In this document: positions 38,162 to 45,426 of the stretch, in pieces
How positions within the stretch are numbered: position 1 is the stretch's first letter
Layout: each line of letters starts with the position of its first letter
Source: Microvirga rosea
GTDB lineage: Bacteria > Pseudomonadota > Alphaproteobacteria > Rhizobiales > Beijerinckiaceae
Reading direction: 5' to 3'
Length of the DNA: 64,000 nt
NCBI RefSeq assembly: GCF_020595095.1
Contig: NZ_JAJDOP010000001.1
Span: 744,001 to 808,000, forward strand
Translations under genes and position numbers: made by a program
Notes under the pieces: model-generated
The model's database searches: none
Seen by the model: the letters and a program-made list of their open reading frames with translations, nothing else
Told to the model about the DNA's origin: nothing

Positions 38162-40369
38162 CTATTTCGCTGTAGGAGCCGTGTCGCCGGCCCTCGCGAC
38201 AGCCGGCGCGGCGGCTGAACCAAACTTGTGAAGGCCGAGCAGATAGGCCAGCCCACGTCCCGTCTGATAGATCGCGACGCCGAAAAACCAGATCGTGCCC
38301 CGCAGGATGCCGATGTCCTGATGACGGCGTTTCTGGAATTCGCTCCACTGATCCGCGTTCGCAAAGACCAGATCCGCAATCAGCCGATAATGCTCGGGCG
38401 TTTCGGTGAGAAAACGGCAGCCGATCAGAATGCCCTTTTCATCCATGCTCATCTTCCGCACTTCCATGGGCAGCTGATTGATGGGAAGCTTGGAATAGGG
38501 TGTGAATTCGAGGGTTCCGAGAGCGCCTTTCTTCAAGCCGGGCAAAGCCGATTGCGACAGGCGAAGATTCGCGCCGCCGACCGAGACGTCCAGGATCATC
38601 GCGTCGACCACTTTGTCGCCCATGATGAACCGGCTTGTCCGCTGAGCGCGCACCCGGTGGCTCTGTCGCCGCGTTCCTCGCTCGGACACCACGCCGAGGG
38701 CGCAGCCGGCGATGATCAGATTCAGGAGATTCCAGGCTCCGGTCACGAGCGTCACATCGGCCTTGTATGGCTCTGCCCAGACCCGGACCGCCGTGGCGAT
38801 GACGCCGAGCAGGAGAAGGCCGAAGATGATGTAGAACGGTGCGCCAAGCTCCGAGACCCGGCTCAGGCTCACGGATTCATTCTTGGACGTGACCTTGAAG
38901 GTCGGCTTGCTCGGATTGGCGATCACGGACAGAATGGCGGGCAGCAGATAGACCGTCTGGATGAACTCGTACAGATCCGAAATCCATGGCCAGCGATAAC
39001 GGCCATAGAGATAGTTCTGCATCATGAAATTCACCATCATGTAGGTCGATGTGTAGGCGAGGAACTCGCCTCCGGACGCGGTGAAGATCTCAAGGGAAAA
39101 GAACAGATAGCACAGAGGAGAAATGAGGAAGCAGAATCGGGTGAAAGGGAAGAACCAGAAAAGCGTGCTCGACATGTAGCACAGGCGCTGAGGCACGGTG
39201 AGCCCGCGCTTCAAGGGGGGGAAGCGGTAGCGCATGATCTGCATCATGCCCTGCGCCCATCGGGAGCGCTGGCCGATGAAGCTGGCGAAGGTATCGGGCT
39301 GCAAGCCGGCGATCAGGGGCTTGTCCACGTAGATGCTCTTCCAGCCCCGGGAATGAAGCTCGAGAGCCGTTTCGCAGTCTTCCGTGATGCTGATGCCGCT
39401 GAAGCCGTTGGTCTCCTGCAGCGCTTCCCGGCGCAGCAGGGCAGCCGAACCGCAGAAGAACGCGGCGTTCCAGCGGTCGAGACCTCTTTGAATGATGCCG
39501 TAGAACATCTCGTTCTCGGACGGCATCGTCTCGAATGTCCCGAGGTTGCGTTCGAGGGGGTCCGGGTTGATGAAGAAATGCGGCGTCTGCACGAGAAAGA
39601 GATTTTTCTCCGTGCTGAAATACCCGACTGTTTCCTCAAGGAAGGTCCGGGCCGGCGCATGGTCCGCATCGAAAACCGCGACGAGGTCGCCGGTCGAGTG
39701 CTCGAGGCCGTTGTTGAGATTGCCTGCCTTCGCGTGAAGGTTCTTCGCACGGGTCAGATACCGGACGTCCAGGGCCGCGCAGAGGGCCTGCAATTCCGCC
39801 CGGCGCGCACGCGCCTCCTCGGCCTGGAGCTTGTCGGTGGATTGGCACTTCTGGTCCGTCCCCCCGTCATCCAGGAGCCAGACCGTCATCTTGTCCGCGG
39901 GATAGTTCATGGCCTTGGCGGCGGCCAGGGTCGACGCCAGAAGATGGGTGGTCTCGTTGTAGGAGGGAACGAAAACGTCGACGGACGGAAGGTTCTCGTC
40001 TTCTAGGCGTGGCGGTCGCCGGGACGATGCGGGACTCGACACCACGAAGAGGCTGAGAAACAGCATCATGACGCTGTACATCTCGGCCAGATAGAGCAGG
40101 AAGGCCGGAATGGAGTTCATCAGCTCCGTAATCGGCGGCAGGGTACTGGTGGTTCGCCAGAAGACATAGCGGAGGACGATGGCGGTTCCCAGCGCCAGCG
40201 CAACCATGCGCCAGATGCCCTGCAACCGAAAGAATTTCAGCACGATCATGCAGGAAACAACGACCAGTCCTGCGATGAGATGCGCCTGGAGACTGATGGG
40301 TAAGGCAACCAGCAAGAGGATCAAAGTAGCCGCTACAGCCCAGAAGGCTACGATAAGACCCTTCTTCAT
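38162..40369 (-). CDS. bcsA: cellulose synthase catalytic subunit BcsA with PilZ domain
   Basis: The 735-residue GT2 synthase has N-terminal TM helices and the glycosyltransferase motifs: Asp pair in VWLLDDGG, DxD in VFDADHAP (about 231), TED (about 328) and QxxRW (QRSRW, about 365). Four or more TM helices follow, then a C-terminal PilZ domain with RxxxR (RQSHR, about 568) and DxSxxG (DVSVGG). It polymerises UDP-glucose and extrudes cellulose, and the intact PilZ motifs predict activation by c-di-GMP. The gap to bcsN is 113 bp. Confidence 0.95.
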   Translation of the reverse strand: MKKGLIVAFWAVAATLILLLVALPISLQAHLIAGLVVVSCMIVLKFFRLQGIWRMVALALGTAIVLRYVFWRTTSTLPPITELMNSIPAFLLYLAEMYSVMMLFLSLFVVSSPASSRRPPRLEDENLPSVDVFVPSYNETTHLLASTLAAAKAMNYPADKMTVWLLDDGGTDQKCQSTDKLQAEEARARRAELQALCAALDVRYLTRAKNLHAKAGNLNNGLEHSTGDLVAVFDADHAPARTFLEETVGYFSTEKNLFLVQTPHFFINPDPLERNLGTFETMPSENEMFYGIIQRGLDRWNAAFFCGSAALLRREALQETNGFSGISITEDCETALELHSRGWKSIYVDKPLIAGLQPDTFASFIGQRSRWAQGMMQIMRYRFPPLKRGLTVPQRLCYMSSTLFWFFPFTRFCFLISPLCYLFFSLEIFTASGGEFLAYTSTYMMVNFMMQNYLYGRYRWPWISDLYEFIQTVYLLPAILSVIANPSKPTFKVTSKNESVSLSRVSELGAPFYIIFGLLLLGVIATAVRVWAEPYKADVTLVTGAWNLLNLIIAGCALGVVSERGTRRQSHRVRAQRTSRFIMGDKVVDAMILDVSVGGANLRLSQSALPGLKKGALGTLEFTPYSKLPINQLPMEVRKMSMDEKGILIGCRFLTETPEHYRLIADLVFANADQWSEFQKRRHQDIGILRGTIWFFGVAIYQTGRGLAYLLGLHKFGSAAAPAVARAGDTAPTAK

Positions 40370-40482
40370 GGATCATCAATCTCGTCTGAATGTCTTTACG
40401 TCACAAGGTACGCATAATCTAAGGATGGACAGGGGTCTATCGTAATTTCAACCATCCGCGTGCGGCGAACGGCCGTGTTCGA

Positions 40483-41412
40483 CTAGGGCGGAGGCGGAAC
40501 GACCGGATAGCCTTCGAGGGGCTGTCTCGGCACAGTGGGGACTGGGGCGGGAGCGGGGCGCTCGATCGTGCTTACCGGGGCCCGGCGCGGCGCCGGCCGG
40601 GCCACGGGCGCAGGGCGCTGTGCCGGAGCCGCGCTCGGCGCGCCGGTTCCCATGCCGACCGGGAACAGGGGAGCGTCCAGGCCGCCGAGCTGAGGAGAGA
40701 CCGGCGGCGGATCGCCATAGGGGTTCCATTCGCCCGACGTGAAATAGGCCGAGATCGTGAAAGCGTACATGGTCCGGAGCAGCTGTTCCTCGGTGGCGTC
40801 CGCATCGCACAGGCGTAGCCGGATCGAGACGACACCGCCCGGGATCAGAATGGCAGGCTTGTTCGGCTCGATTTCCTGCCAGGCGTAGAGACAGGTGTCG
40901 CCGGTTCCGGAGCGGGCTGTGGCGAAACCGAAGGGACCGTATTTGTTTTGGACGTAGTAGAGCGAGGTCCGCATATCGAGGCCGGGCAGGCGGTCGTCCA
41001 TCTCGCCCTGGATCCTGTCCGGGGTGATCCGCCGGACCTTGAGCACGTCGTCGAGCTCCGACGGAACCTCCAGGTCGTTCACCAGACTGACGTAGAATGC
41101 ATTCTGCCCGGCGGTGGTGGAGGCCGTGGAGAGCGCGATTTCCTGGGAAATGCCGTTCTTGTAGGTGCGTTGAAGGACGGCGACGACGGCAGGTCCCCCC
41201 GGAGGCGGCAGGATCAACGCCTTGGTGGCCGGAACTTCCGTCATCAAGGTGGCGAAGCGCAAGTCCGACTGGGTCGAGCAGCCCGCGAGGAGCGCGGCGG
41301 CCGTCAGGGCCAGCCCCATGAAGGCGGGGAATTTTCCAGGAAGAGAACCGGATTGTCTGGAAGGACGGCGCAATCTTGAAACGGCCAAGGCTGAAAGGGA
41401 TGGGAAAGGCAT
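40483..41412 (-). CDS. bcsN: cellulose biosynthesis lipoprotein BcsN-like
   Basis: The 309-residue protein carries a lipobox LLAGC with the lipidated Cys at 45, after an unusually long basic N-region; an internal ATG at codon 32 would give a short canonical lipoprotein signal. The core (LPPPGGPAVVAVLQRTYKNG, LDMRTSLYYVQNKYGPFGFA, LYAWQ, RLRLCDA) matches my memory of BcsN proteins, found at the head of alphaproteobacterial type III bcs operons. The C-terminus is Pro-rich. Neither candidate start has a clear Shine-Dalgarno. Its role is undefined; outer-membrane or periplasmic placement is inferred from the lipobox. Confidence 0.75.
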   Translation of the reverse strand: MPFPSLSALAVSRLRRPSRQSGSLPGKFPAFMGLALTAAALLAGCSTQSDLRFATLMTEVPATKALILPPPGGPAVVAVLQRTYKNGISQEIALSTASTTAGQNAFYVSLVNDLEVPSELDDVLKVRRITPDRIQGEMDDRLPGLDMRTSLYYVQNKYGPFGFATARSGTGDTCLYAWQEIEPNKPAILIPGGVVSIRLRLCDADATEEQLLRTMYAFTISAYFTSGEWNPYGDPPPVSPQLGGLDAPLFPVGMGTGAPSAAPAQRPAPVARPAPRRAPVSTIERPAPAPVPTVPRQPLEGYPVVPPPP

Positions 41413-41440
41413 AATGCGGATGGATGCTGGCGTCGGACGG

Positions 41441-41476
41441 TCAGCGACGGCGATGGCAACAGGGGAAAGTCTTCAT
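41441..41476 (-). CDS. possible 11-residue leader peptide upstream of bcsN
   Basis: ATG at 41476 is preceded by the strongest Shine-Dalgarno in this region (GAGGAGAG, 7-8 bases upstream) and opens a short frame reading MKTFPCCHRRR-stop, ending 28 bp before the bcsN ATG. Because bcsN itself lacks a ribosome-binding site, the mini-ORF could couple or gate bcsN translation. It may instead be chance; nothing but position and the Shine-Dalgarno supports it. Confidence 0.4.
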   Translation of the reverse strand: MKTFPCCHRRR

Positions 41477-41519
41477 GGTGGTCTCTCCTCGTGTTGACTC
41501 TGCGCCGGGATGAAATGCC

Positions 41520-41545
41520 TAACCACACATGACCAAACATGGTTA
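41520..41545. promoter_or_regulatory. inverted repeat upstream of the bcs operon
   Basis: TAACCA (41520-41525) and TGGTTA (41540-41545) form a perfect 6-bp inverted repeat with 14-bp spacing, about 45-70 bp upstream of the possible leader ORF. It could be an operator for cellulose gene control. I see no convincing sigma-70 boxes. In the 304-bp gap 41413-41716 the other supported elements are the leader ORF and the terminator at 41635. Confidence 0.4.
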
Positions 41546-41634
41546 AGGAAATGTGAAGTCCCTGCCGAGACTTGGTGATTTTCCGCTGTCCTGGCGCGAT
41601 GTGCCGCCGGATGGACGCCTCGGCGGATTCTTAC

Positions 41635-41686
41635 AAAAAAAGCGGGCGGAACCCGGCAGCCTGCGGCAGCTGGGCCCGCCCGCTTT
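41635..41686 (-). terminator. intrinsic terminator of the enolase/RidA/creatininase operon
   Basis: On the minus strand an 11-bp stem (41686-41676 with 41649-41639, with a GC-rich inner loop able to pair further) ends in an A/T-rich base and continues into a run of seven T residues (41641-41635). It starts about 30 bp after the creatininase stop codon and insulates the bcs operon from this locus. Confidence 0.85.
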
Positions 41687-41716
41687 GCTTCGGGATCGGA
41701 AAAAAGCGCCCTTATC

Positions 41717-42469
41717 TTATTTCAGCGAGCGGACGATCTCACATAAGGCGTCGACGACGATCCGGCTGATGGCCGCCCCCTTCTCGGCGGAGGCGAGGCT
41801 CGGGTCGCCGACGACGCCCGAGCCGCCCGAAATGTCGGCCATGGACCGGAACAGCGAGCCGCGTCCGCCGCGAAGCAGATCGGCATTGGCCCAATCGTAG
41901 GTCATCACATGGCTGTGACCGGGGATTCGATCCCTGCGGACGCTCGCCCCGTCGATGTGGAGCATCAGGGAGGTCTCGAACTCACAGGCATGGCCGACGC
42001 CGCCGAAGGGGCTTTCCTGCACCTTGGTCAGCGCATCGGTCGCGATCCGCCACCATGTGAGCAGGCCGACCTGACATGTGCGGTGACGGGCTCCGAAACT
42101 CTCGACGATCACCTGACCGATCGCCTGATTGCCGCCATGGCTGTTGAACAGGAGAATGTTGGTGAAGCCGTGCGCGGCGACGGCGCTGAGAATATCCGTC
42201 ACGTAGGCGAGCAGCGTCGCGTGCTGAACGGTCAGCGTTCCGGGAAAGTCCATGTGATGCTCGGAGGTACACACCACGACCGGCGGGAGGATCAGCACTT
42301 CGTCTCGAAGCGTCCTGTCCATTTCCTCCAGAAAATGGCCGCCGATCCGGGCATCGGTATCAAGGGGCAGGTGCGGCCCGTGCTGCTCGATGGCCGCGAT
42401 ATTCATGACCACGGGGATCCTGCGATCGAGTGCGCCGATTTCGCCCGTCGTGAGCTTTTCCCACCTCAT
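41717..42469 (-). CDS. creatininase family amidohydrolase
   Basis: The ATG at 42469 overlaps the stop of the preceding gene (ATGA) and gives 250 residues. Creatininase-family metal-site features are visible: Glu/His in NIAAIEQHGPHLPL, Asp in DTDAR, His in FNSHGGN, and Glu near 120-130 in CEFETSLM. Members include creatinine amidohydrolase, MftE and an archaeal formamide hydrolase; they usually open cyclic or linear C-N bonds with two metals. It is the third gene of an operon with an enolase-superfamily enzyme and an NTF2-RidA fusion, suggesting a lactam or amide intermediate. Substrate unknown. Confidence 0.85.
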   Translation of the reverse strand: MRWEKLTTGEIGALDRRIPVVMNIAAIEQHGPHLPLDTDARIGGHFLEEMDRTLRDEVLILPPVVVCTSEHHMDFPGTLTVQHATLLAYVTDILSAVAAHGFTNILLFNSHGGNQAIGQVIVESFGARHRTCQVGLLTWWRIATDALTKVQESPFGGVGHACEFETSLMLHIDGASVRRDRIPGHSHVMTYDWANADLLRGGRGSLFRSMADISGGSGVVGDPSLASAEKGAAISRIVVDALCEIVRSLK

Positions 42470-43341
42470 GGCTTCACCGCCCAAAGCTCGATTTCCACGA
42501 CGAAGTCCCGCAGGAGCTTCGTTTCCACGGCCGTTCTGGCCGGAAGAGGCTGTGGCATCATCTCGGCATAGACTTCGTTGAACGCGGGCCAGTCGTTCAG
42601 GTCCGTCATATAGACGTTCACCTTGAACACGTCCGCCAAACTGCATCCGGCATTGCGCAACTGCATGGCGCAGTTCTCGATCGTCACGCGGGCCTGCGTG
42701 CGGATGTCCGAGCCGATGGTCTTCCCGTCCGCTCCGACCCCGGCCTGTCCGGAGATCACCACAATCCGGCCCGGAGCGACCTCGACCACCGGAGAATACG
42801 GACCATGGCCCGGCGCCTGCGTGGCTGGCGGAACACGCTTGACCTCCTGTGGCGTCCGGTTCGTGCCCATGGGATTGGGCAGATAGCCAAGGAAGCCGGC
42901 GATCCGCCAGCGCCCTTCGATATGTCTGCAGAAATACTGGGTCTGCCAGCGCAAGCTAACGGTCTCGCCATCATCGAGCCGGATGGAGCCGTCGAACTTC
43001 TTTCGCGCCAGCGCGAAGTCGCCCATGATCTCGATGTCCCTCAAGGTGGTGAGAGCAAAGAGCGACCGGCGCAAATCCTCGTCTGATACGCGGCCTTTGA
43101 GTTCCTTCGCTCCATTGAGCCACGATTCCCGGTAACGGGCGATATCCGCATAGGTGACGCGCCAACTGTCCGGATTATCGGAAAACCGCGCATCGATGCC
43201 GAAAAACACGTCCGGCGCGAAATCACGGAAATGAGCGTCCCAGTCCCCGGCCACGAACGCATCGATGTCCCGGTGCACGAGCATCTCCCAGATCGCATGA
43301 CGGGAAGCATCGGCCGACGGAAAAGGATTGATATCGGTCAT
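42466..43341 (-). CDS. NTF2-like domain fused to RidA (YjgF/UK114) domain
   Basis: Residues about 10-150 resemble an NTF2/SnoaL-like cone domain (IDAFVAGDWDAHFRDFAPD, later RWRIAGFLGYLPNP). Residues about 165-291 are a RidA domain (VISGQAG, VYMTDLNDWPAFNEVYAEMMP) with the key Arg in LPARTAVE. Canonical RidA is a stand-alone 125-130-residue trimer that hydrolyses reactive enamine/imine intermediates. The in-frame fusion has no stop or frameshift. It sits 10 bp after the enolase-superfamily gene and overlaps the creatininase gene. An imine or enamine intermediate in this pathway is a reasonable inference. Confidence 0.85.
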   Translation of the reverse strand: MTDINPFPSADASRHAIWEMLVHRDIDAFVAGDWDAHFRDFAPDVFFGIDARFSDNPDSWRVTYADIARYRESWLNGAKELKGRVSDEDLRRSLFALTTLRDIEIMGDFALARKKFDGSIRLDDGETVSLRWQTQYFCRHIEGRWRIAGFLGYLPNPMGTNRTPQEVKRVPPATQAPGHGPYSPVVEVAPGRIVVISGQAGVGADGKTIGSDIRTQARVTIENCAMQLRNAGCSLADVFKVNVYMTDLNDWPAFNEVYAEMMPQPLPARTAVETKLLRDFVVEIELWAVKP

Positions 43342-43351
43342 CGTCAGGTCC

Positions 43352-44497
43352 CTAGCGGATGGTGCGTTCCGACACCTTGAAGCGGTGAATGGCCTCGTTG
43401 TCGAGTTCGATGCCCAGGCCGGGGCCTTCGGGCAGGCGGATATGGGGCGGGGTGATGGCGAGGGGCGTCTTGAGAAGATCGTGGGAGCGGATCATGCGTC
43501 CGAAAATGTCGCTTGGCCAGATGCAGCTCGCGGCCGCGGCGCTCTGATGGACATACATCGCTTCCAGGATCCCGAGATCCACTTCCGAACCGTGCCAGCA
43601 GGGCAGGCCGGCCATGGCGGCGAGATCCGCAAGGGCTTTGAACTTGGCGAGGCCGCCATTGAAGTTGAACCCGTCGATGGCGCCATGGGCGATGGCGTTC
43701 ACCGCCTCATGGGGCCGCTGACCTTGAAACACATAGGGCAGCGAGACGTGCAGGGCGATCGGGATGGAGCTGAACTGCCGCAGATTCGCATAATCCTGGA
43801 TCATCCAGCGTTGAATCGGATCTTCGAGCAGGAGAACATTGCCGACCTTTTCGAGCTCGCGGATGATCGGGCGCGCATTGCCGGAATTCTCCCACCGCTG
43901 GTTGGGATCGAAGATCACCTTCATGCCGGGCGCATGTTTCTCGATCTGCGTGCACCAGGCGACCACGTCATCCTCGAGATCGCATTTGAACTTGATGCAG
44001 TCGAAACCCTGATCCTGGTATTGGCGCACCCAGGGGCCGATTTCCGCAACGGTCCGGTGGCTCGACCATGCACTGATCTTGACGTGTTCGCGGATCGCTC
44101 CTCCGAGGAGTCGATGGAGCGGGACGCCGAGGGACTTGGCATAGGCATCCCAGATCGCGCATTCGAACCCGTCATATTCACGGCAAAGGGCGATCGGAAG
44201 ATTCTGCAGGGGCAGCTCGGCGACGCTCCGGCCGAGGAGCATGTTGGAAACGCCTTCGATGATCGACCAGTTGTGATCCCGGTAGAACTCGGAAATGCCG
44301 ACCGTTCCGTCCCGCAAGGTCATGCGCAGGATGAGCTTGGGCAGCTCGTCGAACTGGACTGACCAGGCCTGCTTGCCGCCGACGGGCAGCATGTGGAGCG
44401 GCTTGTTGAGGCTGTCGGAATTGATCACCCCCGGATGTGCGGGAACGATGACCTCTTCGTAATCGAAGCGAACAATGGTTTTGGCGTTGATATCCAT
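43352..44497 (-). CDS. enolase superfamily (mandelate racemase/muconate lactonizing-like) enzyme
   Basis: The ATG at 44497 yields 381 residues; the upstream open frame runs into the divergent promoter. The capping domain is followed by a barrel with KxK (K169/K171, CIKFKC), first metal Asp D197 (FDPNQRW), and Glu E225 (LLLEDPI). At the expected third metal-ligand position stands His250 (IALHVSL) rather than Glu/Asp. H302 (CWHGSE) may be the acid/base His. Such enzymes abstract a proton alpha to a carboxylate, usually dehydrating or epimerising sugar acids. First gene of a three-gene operon; substrate unknown. Confidence 0.85.
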   Translation of the reverse strand: MDINAKTIVRFDYEEVIVPAHPGVINSDSLNKPLHMLPVGGKQAWSVQFDELPKLILRMTLRDGTVGISEFYRDHNWSIIEGVSNMLLGRSVAELPLQNLPIALCREYDGFECAIWDAYAKSLGVPLHRLLGGAIREHVKISAWSSHRTVAEIGPWVRQYQDQGFDCIKFKCDLEDDVVAWCTQIEKHAPGMKVIFDPNQRWENSGNARPIIRELEKVGNVLLLEDPIQRWMIQDYANLRQFSSIPIALHVSLPYVFQGQRPHEAVNAIAHGAIDGFNFNGGLAKFKALADLAAMAGLPCWHGSEVDLGILEAMYVHQSAAAASCIWPSDIFGRMIRSHDLLKTPLAITPPHIRLPEGPGLGIELDNEAIHRFKVSERTIR

Positions 44498-44540
44498 GCG
44501 ACACCGATCAAAGGACAGAGCGGAGCTTATGAGCAGAAAA

Positions 44541-44552
44541 GTAGTTAAACAA
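44541..44552. promoter_or_regulatory. GTAGTTA-motif shared with the ABC-transporter promoter
   Basis: GTAGTTAAACAA here matches GTAGTTATACAA at 48413-48424 in 11 of 12 positions. Both lie in divergent promoter regions of the same locus. With the next base (GTAGTT-A-AACAAC) it is a near-palindrome with one mismatch. It is a candidate site for the RpiR regulator encoded between them. Confidence 0.45.
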
Positions 44553-44581
44553 CGAAATTTGCGGGGATGTGGAAAATTCTT

Positions 44582-44601
44582 CGTCATAAATATTTATGAC
44601 G
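44582..44601. promoter_or_regulatory. perfect 20-bp palindrome in the enolase/SDR divergent promoter
   Basis: CGTCATAAATATTTATGACG equals its own reverse complement over all 20 positions, in the 140-bp gap between divergent catabolic genes, 37 bp upstream of the SDR start. An AT-rich perfect palindrome in GC-rich DNA at this place is a strong operator candidate, most simply for the RpiR protein encoded by the next minus-strand gene, or for an unlinked regulator. Confidence 0.65.
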
Positions 44602-44637
44602 CTACATTTCCGATGTGATTCCAAATGGGGTAGAGCC

Positions 44638-45426
44638 ATGAGCCAAGTCGTTGTCGTCACGGGAGGCGCAGGGGATATCGGGCAGGCGATTTCCACCCGC
44701 TTTCTTCGCGATGGGCACCGGGTCGCTCTTCTGGACAGGGACGAGGCGGCCCTGGAGAGGGCGAAGAAAGCGCTCGGCGCACCTGATGGGCTGATGTCCG
44801 TCGGCGCCGACGTGACCGACATGGCGTCCGTCCGCAAGGCCGTGGCGGTGACGGAAGAGCGCCTCGGTCCGGTGGACGTACTGGTCAACAATGCGGGCGG
44901 CGTCGTCAGCCCGACGCTCGCAAGAACCGACGAAGCCGCCTGGCTTTCCGATCTCGAACTCAACCTCAACGGCGCATGGCGGTGCGTGCGGGCCGTCCAG
45001 GACGGGATGATCGCCCGTCGGCGAGGGATCATTCTCAACATCTCATCCGTGAACGGATCGGGCATCTACGGTTATCCCGCCTATAGCGCCGCGAAGGCAG
45101 GACTGATGCAGCTGACCCGCTTCCTGGCGGTCGAATTCGGACGCCACGGCATTCGCGCCAACGCCATCGCTCCCGGGACGGTCAAGACGCAGGCCTGGAA
45201 GGCGCGCGTCGCTGAAAACCCGGAAATTTTCGAGCGCCTGAAGCGCTGGTATCCTTTGGGCGACGTCTGCGTTCCCGAGGATATCGCGGGCGTTGCGGCC
45301 TTCCTGATCGGCCCGGATGCGAGAATGATCACGGGCGTCGTGCTTCCGGTGGATGGAGGGCTCTCCTCGGGCTCGATCACCATGGCGCAGGAATTCTGCG
45401 GCGATGCGTTCACATCCGGCGATTAA
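44638..45426 (+). CDS. short-chain dehydrogenase/reductase
   Basis: The ATG at 44638 gives a 262-residue classical SDR: cofactor motif TGGAGDIG (about 9-16), NNAGG (about 86), catalytic Ser in NISSVNGSG, and YxxxK in YPAYSAAKAG, with C-terminal GVVLPVDGG. The acidic residue after beta-2 (LLDRDE) favours NAD(H). Divergent from the enolase operon, it probably oxidises a hydroxyl in the same pathway. Its stop shares the TTAA at 45423-45426 with the convergent rpiR stop. Confidence 0.92.
   Translation: MSQVVVVTGGAGDIGQAISTRFLRDGHRVALLDRDEAALERAKKALGAPDGLMSVGADVTDMASVRKAVAVTEERLGPVDVLVNNAGGVVSPTLARTDEAAWLSDLELNLNGAWRCVRAVQDGMIARRRGIILNISSVNGSGIYGYPAYSAAKAGLMQLTRFLAVEFGRHGIRANAIAPGTVKTQAWKARVAENPEIFERLKRWYPLGDVCVPEDIAGVAAFLIGPDARMITGVVLPVDGGLSSGSITMAQEFCGDAFTSGD

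Noticed and set aside
38228..40006. Plus-strand open frame opposite bcsA
   Set aside because: bcsA has every glycosyltransferase and PilZ motif; the opposite frame has none.
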